Assembly: GCA_013398295.1 (NCBI GenBank)
Contig: VZSF01000012.1
Span: forward strand, 771,066 to 835,065
DNA: 64,000 bases
Source of the DNA: Chionis minor
Lineage: Eukaryota; Chordata; Aves; Charadriiformes; Chionididae
Direction of reading: 5' to 3'
In this document: in pieces, positions 50,101 through 62,100 of the stretch
Layout: each line of letters starts with the position of its first letter
How positions within the stretch are numbered: the stretch's first letter is position 1
Notes under the pieces: model-generated
Databases searched by the model: none
What the model was told of the DNA's origin: nothing
What the model saw: the letters and a program-made list of their open reading frames with translations, nothing else
Made by a program: the position numbers and the translations under genes

Positions 50101-53100
50101 AGTCTGTCCTCATTTAAATCAGTACGATCTTGCACTGATTTAAATGAAGCCATAATTTCTCTTGAGAATCAGTAATAAAGCCGAGAAGCAATGTTTTTCT
50201 CCTCCCTCTTTGTTTTCACAAACGTGAAGCCTATTCAGTACAAGTTTTTAAAAAGTTTGAAATTTCTCACTTAGGGTTCAAATAAACTCAATCTCAGACC
50301 AAACCCTAGTGGCAATAGTTAAAATGAACAGCAATCAATGATGCATACTATTTGAATGCCAAAAGCAAAATTTACCTTGTTCAGAATGACAGCTCAAGGG
50401 TGCAAATTAAGAATTGGGAATATTGCGGGATACAGGTTTTGGGTGACTGTCTACAGAAGAATATAATTTAGTCAAAATTTACATTTTATATTATTTGTGT
50501 GCTGCCAACACAAATAGCTATTTAAATGAGGAAACTCTCAAGTAAGACTCATTTAACAGCAATATAGAGATCTGAGTCTGTTTTTTGTTTAACAAAAATC
50601 ATGCCGATCCGCAAAATTTGTTCAAATATTAACCAATTTAATGATATGTTAAACACCAGTGATTTTTTTTTTTAAATAACTGAACTAAACACATTTTGAT
50701 TTTCTTCACTTGCCTGTATTGACACACCTATTAAAAATTCACACCCTTCTTTCAGGGTTCTTGGGAATCATTCCCAGTTCTACCACTGTGTAATGTTGTG
50801 CCAGTCCTGTAACTTTGTTATGCTCTCTTTCTGTTCTGTCACCTGTAAGATAGGCTGTATCTAGGCTACAGATTTAGTACTGTAAGATTTAGCAAACATT
50901 TGTGAAACTCTGAGGCCCTGGAGCACAAAGAGCTATGGAAATGTTGCTGTAATTGCCTTAAAAATCAGAGATCAAAACATAAAATCACATTACACTAGGA
51001 AAAGGCATTTCAAGACTGCAACCTTATCTCTGACCTCCTCCCTGCATACACCTTTGTCCCTACACAGGGAATACAGTGCACTTACCCTACAGATGACAGC
51101 TGATATTTGGTGCTTTATATTGGTCAGGTATGCACTGGGGAGCTCAGTGGTATAGCCAGCAGCTCGGAGTCTACCCTCTCTTTGCTCTGTACATGAAGGC
51201 GATATAGGGAACTCAGATTTGGATACTCCCATTTTAAATATGGGTCTTTGTATGGGTCATTGTAATCTGTATCTCCATATAATGTAACTATGGATATGAA
51301 CTGCAGTTAAAGGGTCTGTAAATGTCAGTAAATGTGAGGGGAGGACTCCAGGCTTACTCCTGCAAAACGAGTTTTTTCAATGAGTTTTTACGGCCTCTAT
51401 TTCTATAAAAACAGACATTCTCATTGATTTTTCACTGGGAGTTTCTACTTAAAACCAACAATATGATCATAGAATCATAGAATGGTTTAGGTTGGAAGGG
51501 ACCTAAAGATCACCTAGTTCCAACCTCCCTGCCATGCGCAGCGACACCTCTCACTAGACCTGGTTGCTCAAAGCCCCATGGCCTTGCTCAAAGCAACCTG
51601 GCCTTGAACACTTCCAGGGATGGGGCTCCCACAACTTCTCTGGACAACCTCGTCCTGTGCCTCACCACCCTTCATGGTGAAGAATTTATTCCTGATACCC
51701 AATCTAAATCTACCTTCTTCCTGTTTCAAGCCGTTACCCTTCGTCCTATCATTACATGCCCTTGTCAAAAGTCCCTCTCCAGCTTTCTTGTAGGCCCATT
51801 TCAGGCCTACAACGACGTGTATTTCAAGACATCTTCTCTCATTTGCCATTCCCTAATCAAATCCTAAGGGCAAAAAGTTTTGGGATTTTTTTCACAGTGG
51901 GACAACAATCTGATAATAAGTATCCCCTATCCATCAAAGCTCCCAAGGCAGTGCCCAACTGACACTCAAGTTTTCAGGATATAAACACATCCTGTGTAGC
52001 TGTAAACTTTGCTGAAGCAGATATATATAACTATATATATATAGTATATATATATATAACTATATAACTGAGCGTTATATAGTTTCATACTATTGTCCTT
52101 GTTCTGAAAGATACATCCTCTTTTGACACAAAACTCACCTTTTCTTTTTAGGTAGGATACAGTTTCCTTCATTACGGGGGGGATTAGCTCGCCTTTATTT
52201 TTGTCCATGATACTGTTAGGAGAAAAAAAAAGGAAAAAAGTAACAGCCTTTAAATGGCATTTATAGATAGAGTCAAAACCAAGACAGAACAGTCACAGCA
52301 AAAGCCTGAGAGATATCTGACAGCATACGTTAAAGTCCACAAATCAAAGAGCCTGCACCAAACACAAGAGTCCTCCACAGCTCTAACAGGCTCTGAATGA
52401 GCCACTAAAACAGGTGACTCGGGCTTCTGTTCAAAGAGCCATTCTTAAATGCTTTCTTCTCACTAGAAAAAGCTATATAACTACAACAGTGATNCCCTTC
52501 GTCCTATCATTACATGCCCTTGTCAAAAGTCCCTCTCCAGCTTTCTTGTAGGCCCATTTCAGGCCTACAACGACGTGTATTTCAAGACATCTTCTCTCAT
52601 TTGCCATTCCCTAATCAAATCCTAAGGGCAAAAAGTTTTGGGATTTTTTTCACAGTGGGACAACAATCTGATAATAAGTATCCCCTATCCATCAAAGCTC
52701 CCAAGGCAGTGCCCAACTGACACTCAAGTTTTCAGGATATAAACACATCCTGTGTAGCTGTAAACTTTGCTGAAGCAGATATATATAACTATATATATAT
52801 AGTATATATATATATAACTATATAACTGAGCGTTATATAGTTTCATACTATTGTCCTTGTTCTGAAAGATACATCCTCTTTTGACACAAAACTCACCTTT
52901 TCTTTTTAGGTAGGATACAGTTTCCTTCATTACGGGGGGGATTAGCTCGCCTTTATTTTTGTCCATGATACTGTTAGGAGAAAAAAAAAGGAAAAAAGTA
53001 ACAGCCTTTAAATGGCATTTATAGATAGAGTCAAAACCAAGACAGAACAGTCACAGCAAAAGCCTGAGAGATATCTGACAGCATACGTTAAAGTCCACAA

Positions 53101-56100
53101 ATCAAAGAGCCTGCACCAAACACAAGAGTCCTCCACAGCTCTAACAGGCTCTGAATGAGCCACTAAAACAGGTGACTCGGGCTTCTGTTCAAAGAGCCAT
53201 TCTTAAATGCTTTCTTCTCACTAGAAAAAGCTATATAACTACAACAGTGATGAGTAATAAATAAGTCTTATTTAATATACTGAAGGGGAGTCACAGACAG
53301 AGGAGCAGAATGGTAACCCAGGCTAATTTTACCCCCACTTTAGAATGTTTTTGCTCCAGTTTTCTTCCCCTTCCTTGGCATGCCCCAGCAGGGCAGCATT
53401 TAACCATGATGCAATGATGGCAGCGGTGGTGGCTCTGACTGGATTTGGTTGGACACCGTTGGTGGGAACAGGGTCTCAAAGCAGGTTAAACAGAGGATAG
53501 GAAGGAGTTTGCAGTGAATGCTTCATAATAAGTCTTGATCAAGGGATGTCGCGAGTTTAGGAGCCTTTTATCATGCAGATTTTTCTTTGTCATTTGTCTC
53601 TTTTTAAGCCACAGTGCATGTATAATTAAAAGGATATTGTACTGTTTATTTTGAAGGCAAAGTGATGCAGTGAGATTATTAACACTTTGAATGATTCCCA
53701 TGAAATGAGATTTCTTTCTCTTTCATGAGTGAACAGTTGAGGCAAAAAATCGAACATAGCATTTTCTTGATCTAGACAGTGCAGAAAATTCTGCAATTAT
53801 CTTCCTTATTAAAAAAAAAAAGTCTTTGGCAGTTTAAAAAGTATAACAAAAGAGACGGGCAGTATCTGCTGAGTATTCTGCTACATTTTTATAGTAGTCA
53901 ACAACAAAATAAAGGACAAATCTCAGATTTTCAAGTAGACAACATATACTTATGTGTACAATTTCATATTTGATATCTAAAAGGTGACCAGCTTTCCTGA
54001 CAAACTCTAAAGGATCAGTACAAAACAGCACAGAGATCTGTGACTGTACCATGAGAGGCTGCAAATGCTGCAGCTTGTCCATAGAAAATGCAAGATGTTT
54101 ATCCAACATGCAACACAGCCTCAACCTAGTGCTACTAGCTGAGGTTGCATCTGCAAACAAGAATAATTCTTAGAGTCTTTTTCTTTTCCAGGTACTGTGA
54201 CTTCTTCTCTTTCAGTCTAGGCTTAATATAAAACAACTAACAATAACTGCAATGTATTTGATACAACCTCTGTAACATTGCTGCATGGAAGCAGCAATCC
54301 AGTATTATATGTTGTGTTTACACTACACATAAAAACTACCTTAAAATAAATGTTATGGCAACATAAGTCAGCATGGAGGGGGGTAGGGAACTTGTCAAAT
54401 CCGCCTGCCCCTAGCCCNGAAGATAGGTTGATCGGTTAATTTTGCATCTCCAAGCTTGGGAGGTTGCTCACCCCCAGCTTCATGTATTGGGATGGTGGGA
54501 GCGCCCCTCCAATGGGAAGACTCAGAGCAGGATCGTGACTTAGGTATTGAATCCCCCTGTGGTTTTGCCTCTCTTACTCATAAACTGACAGGGGAATAGA
54601 CTTCATTCTATTCAGTTATTCAACCATCAAACACTTTGACCTCATTCATCACTCCAGGGACACAATGCTGAGCCACCAGTGCCATTTCTTCCAGTTACAG
54701 TTTCATTGCCCACTCACTCTTTCCTATTTTCACCATCCAATCCTTCTCAGGCACTAATGTCTGTGTGTCTGTGTATTATCCAGATTCTCCTAGACCATAT
54801 TTATTTTCCTCTACTGCACGATCAGTGTGTCACTGCCCCTAGTGCTATATAAAACAATGACACGTTAATTGATTGTAATAAACCTGTTAATCCATGTCCC
54901 AGAGCTCGTTCTACTATTTCAAATACATAGACCAACTTGCTGTTTGAAAGGAAATATGTTGTTCCCACAGCTGCAGAACTAATGAACTTGACCTGCTATG
55001 GATTTGTATCCTATGTCCTACCTCTTTCCTCATCATAGCGATCCGAGGTCATTTCCTTATGTCATCTATAACCACACTTCCCTTACAGAGTATTTTTATT
55101 TCCTCCCCTCACCTCTTTATCTCATATTTCCTCATAAGGTAAGGAGTAGCTCATAATTAATGACCATGTAAACACTAACTGGTGCACCATCAGACCAAAT
55201 ACAACAGAGAACTGGATTCTGACTACAGTTTCTTTCCTTCCAGCCAATGATTTTTAAAAGCTTGTAGTATTTGTGAGAGCTCTGCTCCTCTATCAGATTT
55301 GTTTGACAGAAGCCCATAGCTCTTCTGTGAACCTAACTAAAAATCAATCCATTGAACAAATTTTTCCTGTTCTTTTTCAACAAAGTATCCACACCAGAAT
55401 CTAAAGAATATAAAATTCAATACTGCTTTATGTGTGGGTTAATACTACTTTGTGGACAGCACTGTATCTATATCTAACAGGAACTGTTTAGGAAAGGGGA
55501 CTTTTCCTTGATGCAAACAGACCTAGGAATTTTGATAAAAAAATATAGCCAAGTTTCACAAAAGCATATTCATAACTTGGTAATTTTAGACATTTCATCA
55601 AATAAATTCTACAGTGTATGCTTGCAGAAAGAAAAAGACTAACAGCAAGGACAAGTTTAATTCAGATAATCCAAAAGTATGATCTTTTATATGTTTGCAA
55701 TTCTCAGCATTTGCTGCTGCTTGCAGGTATGATCTTTGGATGAAGTGATACAACTTCTTGTCCTTACACACTGGCGAGGCACTGTTAATTTCAATATGAA
55801 ACAGTACTGGTCTTGCTGGAGTGACCATTCTCTGTAGTATCATAACAACATGATAGTGGCCAGAAGAAATATTTATGACTTGACTCGTAAGACCAAGTCC
55901 AACTTCAACCTTCCCCATTATCCCAGACATCTTATGAGAGCTAAACCAGAGGCCGTAAGTGCTTCATGAAAAAAACTCACTGACTAGAGAAGGCCATGGC
56001 TTGAAATGCTGCCAGGACCAAGTTTATGACCTAGTTCTCAGAGCAGCATCCTCTTCTTACCCACAGTGACAATCAGGTACCTGCATAAAATATCTCTGCT

Positions 56101-59100
56101 AGCAGCAAAATCCTCTCAGCCCCTTTCAGGGTATGTATCCCACCACCCCCTAGTCTCTCCTGCTTCTTCCAGCCGTTTCACGCCTGCTGGTGACACTGTA
56201 GAGAAGGCGGCTCTACACATGTTAGTGTTACAACCATGCAGGAGTTGTGCAGTCCTTTCAGACCAGCTCTGAGACCCAGGTCATTCTCCCCTTCCCCCTG
56301 CTTTCCGCTTAGACCCCGGAGAGGAAAAAATTAGTAAGTAACTTTGCTTCAGTGCCATGAGCTCTCACACCAGCCCTTGCAAAATTTGGCCACAGCAAAG
56401 GGAACAGAGCCACGCAAACGCAGAACACGCCAAGCCCCTGCTCTGAAAGGCAGCTTCCGTCGCTGAATTCTTTTCTCTCGCAGCAGATCAGCGTTGTGCA
56501 ACAACCCTGCTGCAACAACAGAGGACAAAACAGGCCGTGACTGTGCAGCCCCCTTAATAAATTTGCCTTGCTAATAAGCCACACGAGGGAAGAAGTTCTA
56601 GGGGTTCTTTGCGCAGCATGCAAAGTTGAAATCCCCAGTGAAATGACATCCCCCGGGTAAGGGACTAAACAAGAAAAGGGGCTGGGAGATGAGGTCAGTA
56701 CCAAGGTCAATGTTTAGGATACCAGCAAGGAAAAGCCTGCAGCAAAGCAAGATAAGGGGAAAAAAAACCCCCAACCATTTATTTTAGCCTTTCTAATAAT
56801 GGAGTAATAACACACTTCTTGTGTATATAATAATTTTTTTTCGTGTATTCAGATCAGCACCCTGAACATTTAGGGCAACTTTTATTAAAATTAGTCGAAA
56901 GCCTAATTCACTTAAATGGGAACATCATCGTGACTTCAATTTACTTGGAAGCTGTTACATCTTTATTATTGACAATTTAAGCTCATGGAACCCATTCTCG
57001 GTCTCTCTGAAGTTGCACTGATTGTTTTTGCTTTCTTACAGCTGCTCACTCCAGAGGCACCAAATAGCAACCCAGCAGCTTTTTATAAATGTTTTCTAAT
57101 TATTATTGTTACCCATAAATGTGTTTCCCATTTCAGTGTATAAATAGCAAACTGATTATTTACAGCACTTGCTCCTGCTGAGCACTAGTTTATCTGTGAG
57201 AGAGGTGAGACCAATAACTGGGCTATAATTTGTAATAATAAAAGCTACACATAGTTTTCCTTTTTCTAGGGAAAAACATACAGTTTCTGCACATCTACCA
57301 TTTTCTACAGGATTCCCATTTCCCTTGAAAGGATAGGTTTCCCACCCAGTACAACGGAAGAGGTCCTCAAGATAAACGGTGTTTTAAAATAGAGTAGGAT
57401 ATTCACTGGAAGTCACATGCAAAGGTTTGTTCTGTTTTTCCAACACCGGGGAAAGCCGGGATGGATATTTTCATAGCATTTCACGATGTGGGTCATAGTG
57501 TTCAGTTTACCTAGACCTAAGGTGACAAAAAATAATAGGGACATTACCTCAGCTAATGTAAATCAGACCTGCTCAGAGGTCAATGAAATTACACCTCTAT
57601 CCTCTCTTTGTGGATCCTGTCAAGTAATCTGCATTTTTCATGCCTTGTTTGGAATGGCCTGATGAGCAGCTGTGCTTTATGATGGACAATGCAAATTGAC
57701 ATTGGAGATCAGGCACCACTACAGGCAATTTGAAATGAGAGCTCTCTTACACTTTCTGCTTAAGAGGTGAGCTTAACAGAGCATTTCAGTGCAGGGTATA
57801 GTTTTCTGTAACTGATTCACAATCTGAACGGTATTGCAGCAACATGTCAAATTCAAGAGGGATCTATTCCAGTAAACACAGTAGCCAGGGAGAATGAGTC
57901 CTCCTCACTATAGAAAATACGATTAGCTACCACAACATATTATATACCCAATGACTCGTTTCTAGACAGTGGACAGTTATCAGAAAAGGCCTTTACACAT
58001 TGTTCTGAAGTGTCATTAAGTATTCTTGGCTGATGATATTTCTCTCTGCTCTTCCTCTTCTTTTCATTTTTTTCCTGCTGAGACATGCTGAGATTTGGTT
58101 TAGAATGCATTCTTCCTCCCTGGTCACGCATGCACAGCACGCACAAGCAGAAATATTATGACCAAAAGGAAAGCACCTTGAAATGTTTATGATAACAATT
58201 CAACAAGTAAAAGCTGTACAGTTGTGGCAATTTTTGTGCATTTTCTCTGCCCTCTCTCCCCATCCATGGCAACAGATAGAAAACCAAAACATTTCCTGTC
58301 TTCCCACAAAAGATATTTAATGTTAGATTTTAAAACCAATCGGAGAAAACAGAACGATGTCAATAGCTAGTCAAGGTCAACTCTGTGCTCTGTGCTCGAG
58401 CCCAGCTGTAGCCTTCCTTGATTACAGAGGCAACTGGGTGCAGCAACAGGGGTTTATAGGAGCTTGCTGAACTTACAGCAGAGGACAATGATGCCACTTG
58501 GCCCATACAGCCAATTATTAATTCCTTTAAAGTACTGCAAATTCAGGAAGCTTCATTCCTGCATTTTAACTGTATTTATCCGAAATACAGAAGGTACCCC
58601 ACATTTTTCCTTGCCTTTTTAAACACAAAATCTTTATTAATAGCTTTAAGAATAAAAATCCTATTTTTCACCCTGACATGCAGTGCAAACTAGCGAGGAT
58701 ACATTCTGAATAGCTAATTCCCGCTGCTCTACTTTTTGTGTGTGAAGGTAGCATTGCCAAATGAAAATAAAAATAGTCTTGCTATATCAGAACAACACAT
58801 GAACATTCTTTGAAATGTTTGGATTTACAAAAGCAATAGCTACAGGTGAGTAACAGAAGGTAATTTTCATGGTACTGTAGTACTCTCCTCTGTCAGTCTG
58901 ATCACTGCGAGCTGGGACATTATAGCCAAGGAAGTATCGCTGTACCCTTGCCCTGTTCTAACACTGCTTCCTGCTAACACCTGCTATTGCTCTCTATTGG
59001 AGACATGACTGGGGCTTGACAAACCTCTGAGCTAGCTCATTACGGCTGTTATTCTCCTTCTTCCATCTGCACATATGAAGCTTGAACTAGCAAGACATAA

Positions 59101-62100
59101 TAAACACTAAACGTGCACGCGATCTCACCCACTCAGTGCTACACATTCTTAAGTACCTGTCAAATCTGGGCATGGATTCCTATTAAATTATAACTGAAAA
59201 ATTAACTGTGGACAAAGACTCCTCAGAAGGACTGTTCTGTCTGATATTCCCATGAAGATGAATGTTAGTTTCAGTTGTGTTATTTTATATTTTCAAGAAA
59301 ACCACATATTAGGCATAAAAAATTAAATAGGGAGAATGCAAATCTTTTTTGGTCCTCCACACTTGATTCTAAAGACATCCTATAAAAGCCACCTTTGGAT
59401 GATTTAGCTGCCTTTGTTAAGCTCATTTATTATTGTTGGAATTGGCATAGTTTCAGTGGAAACTTCAAGACAACTTGGTACTAGATCCAAGTTCCAGTTG
59501 CAAAGAACAAATTATTGAGTCCTCAAAGGAGCTCACAATGAGGAAGGTTTTCCACTTCACGTCTGTGCCTAACATCAAGTACACATGCAAAGCCCAGACA
59601 ACTGAATTTAAATAAATCCGGATGGTCAGTTACGATGAAGTCAGCTTGGTATGCGTTTTATCCTCCCCACAAAGAGCTTGGGATGACACTGAGGACTTAA
59701 AAAGATCAAATGCAACCATTTTAAATTCAGAGTTTGGATCCTGAGTGGATGGGGGCAAGACAAAAAAGAAAAGTTTTGAGCTAACCTGATAATAAGCCCT
59801 TCAGCTCGCTCATAAATTAGACCCAATTCAGTAAAGATTACATTTCAAAGAGTTGTACTCCCAGCTGCCACAGACCTTCCATGATTTTTAAATGCCCAGT
59901 TGCCTCATGTAATTTTGAAAATACTACTCTACAAGGTTAAAAATGTCTTTGTGAATTAACAGATTCCTCCAAGACAAGGCACTGGTCCCAGACAGTCATT
60001 TATCCATGTCTAGATGGAAACTTCTTTCAGCTTCGTTTTGCTGTCCTAACAAAACAGGTCCCCTGCCTCCCCCTGCCTGCTGGACAAAATTGAGATATTT
60101 TGAACCAATGCTTAGTCACTTTTTGCTCTTCTAGTTTTTAATTATAGCTCTGGAAAGCAGATGTATTAACTGATAATAAACCAAGAAAAAAGTTAAATGT
60201 GGAAGTGTTGCCAGAGACAGCACTTCCTGCTGCTTTTAGAGATACACATTTAAAAGAGTATGGCTTTACCACCTTCCACAGCCAGAAGTCATTGGGAGAC
60301 CATTATCAAACATCGTATCAAAATCAGGCTACCGATGATGGCTTTGGATAAATCCCATTCACCAACCTTTAACTGACTCAAGAAAAATCATCCTCCCAGA
60401 AGTACTGAATCGGATGAAACCTCAGGCCTACTGGCCTGATCACTTCTTTTCTTAAACTAAAGACTCCACAGAGAAACAGTTCTTTAATGACAGCAGCTTT
60501 CTCTCAGCAGCATCTCTGACAGTACAATTTTTACTAACTCTAACGAAATACACAGCATACATATTCTCATAAGCCTATACAAAATAAAACCAGGATCTTC
60601 CTATAGCTCTCTTCAGAAAAAATGGAAGAGCCTCACCCAGGAGAAGACTTCAAACCTGCCTCCTTGCTAGACAGATGGGAGGTCACTGCCATTTTGCCAT
60701 TACAGTCTACGGAGACCATAAAGGGGGAATTAGCAAAAGCCATTCATTCATCAAGATGATACTTTTTTTGCATTCAGATTTTAGAAGCCCTCTACACAGA
60801 TCATTCCCTCTCCTCCATTCAATTTACCCTTCTTCACAAACACAATCTAAATTAAGTCCTTTATTATTCATTTAGAAGTCACAGGGGATTTGCTTACTTG
60901 TGATTTTTATGTGGTGATGCAGCACTGTCTCTTGTGCAAGAGGAAATTTGGACAAGGATGGGCAAACAGAAGGAACAAATAACCCCGTGTGCATCCACTT
61001 TGGACACCCGAGTGCTGTGAGATGCACCCACACACGGAGGGCGTCCGTCCGTCCATCCATCCATGCCTCCATTGCCAGCACTGGAACTCTCTGGGTCAAA
61101 AATGATAGTAATGCCTCGCTCAGTGTTTCTTCACCCACAGGTCTCCCACAGAAAAGCTCTTTATAAGTAGCCACCCCTTTTATAAATGGGAAGCCTGAGG
61201 CATGCAGCAAGGACGTGATTTGCTGATGGTAACACAGCTGGGAAGTGGTTGAGCCAGGAAGGGTGGCCACCACACCCTCACCATGTGCAGCTCAGTGAAA
61301 GACACTGTTTACTCTTCAGGCACAGTCAGAGAAATAAAATATGAGTAGCAGATGGTAAGAGTGGCACACAACATGCTGTCTGATCGCTTAAGCCTGTGAG
61401 AAGTTCAGTAGTCCTGCTTGAGCAGCCAGGCTGGGCTGGAGACAAGTGACAGAGCGTGCCCTGATGCCTGCAAACAGTCCAGGTTTTACTACTGAAGTGG
61501 TGGCATAAAACACTGTCCTTCTTAATGACCCAGTGGAGCCCACCTAAAAGATATTCTCTGAATTAGGGAAGTGAGTTAGCCACGTTTCAAGTCTTAGGTT
61601 GAACTCTAAAGAGGTATCATAAAAGTTAATGTCGTAGTAGCTCCTACACAATAGATACTGATTGTTCTAATTTCAGGCCTTCCAGAGAGGACTAATGCTT
61701 AACATTTAACCAGGAAAAAATTACATTTTATATCTCATTTACAGCTGAATCATTAGAACGAGAAATGTGGACTGGTGGTGGGAAGAGATTCGACAAATGC
61801 CCATGTGTCAGACAGCCTAAATTGCGTTTGCTGAACGTGAACAATATTCTTCAGCTGTTTTTGAGAAGGATGCCATAGAAAGATGACAGAAATGACTGTG
61901 GGTAGGAAGCTAGAAGGTTTTGTGGGGTTTTTTGTTGTTTTTAACCAAAATCGAATCTTGCAAGTACTACTGCCATCCCATTCCTTGTGTAAACTAAATC
62001 ATTTTTTATACCACATACAGTGCTGTAATCTACGTAAACAGCTGTCAGGGCATTTCTGGAAGAGAGTGATTTTATTCATTTCATAAAACTCTGATCAGAA

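Larger units (their letters stand above)
39991..52138 (-). other. ARHGAP8: ARHGAP8 large intron
   Basis: This 12-kb intron holds a strong 14-bp hairpin (50,110-50,147), an A run (46,265-46,281), a CR1 fragment (51,466-51,818) and the start of the 757-bp duplicated block (from 51,737). Phase continuity of the flanking exons shows that no coding exon is missing here. The open frames (for example 47,524-47,754 on the plus strand) have no recognised similarity. Confidence 0.8.
51737..52493. repeat. 757-bp exact duplicate, copy 1 (assembly overlap likely)
   Basis: By eye this segment is identical to 52,495-53,251. It includes the edge of a CR1 fragment, an AT dinucleotide tract (52,021-52,068) and an ARHGAP8 exon. 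It ends at the single N at 52,494. Even the AT tract and the homopolymers have the same lengths in both copies, which is unexpected for a real old duplication. Confidence 0.95.

Noticed and set aside
50110..50147. A microRNA precursor.
   Set aside because: The stem is only 14 bp, too short for a Drosha/Dicer substrate, and flanking sequence does not extend it.
52139..52970. True tandem or mutually exclusive ARHGAP8 exons.
   Set aside because: The copies are identical over 757 bp including introns and simple repeats, and are separated by an N. A real alternative exon pair would differ.
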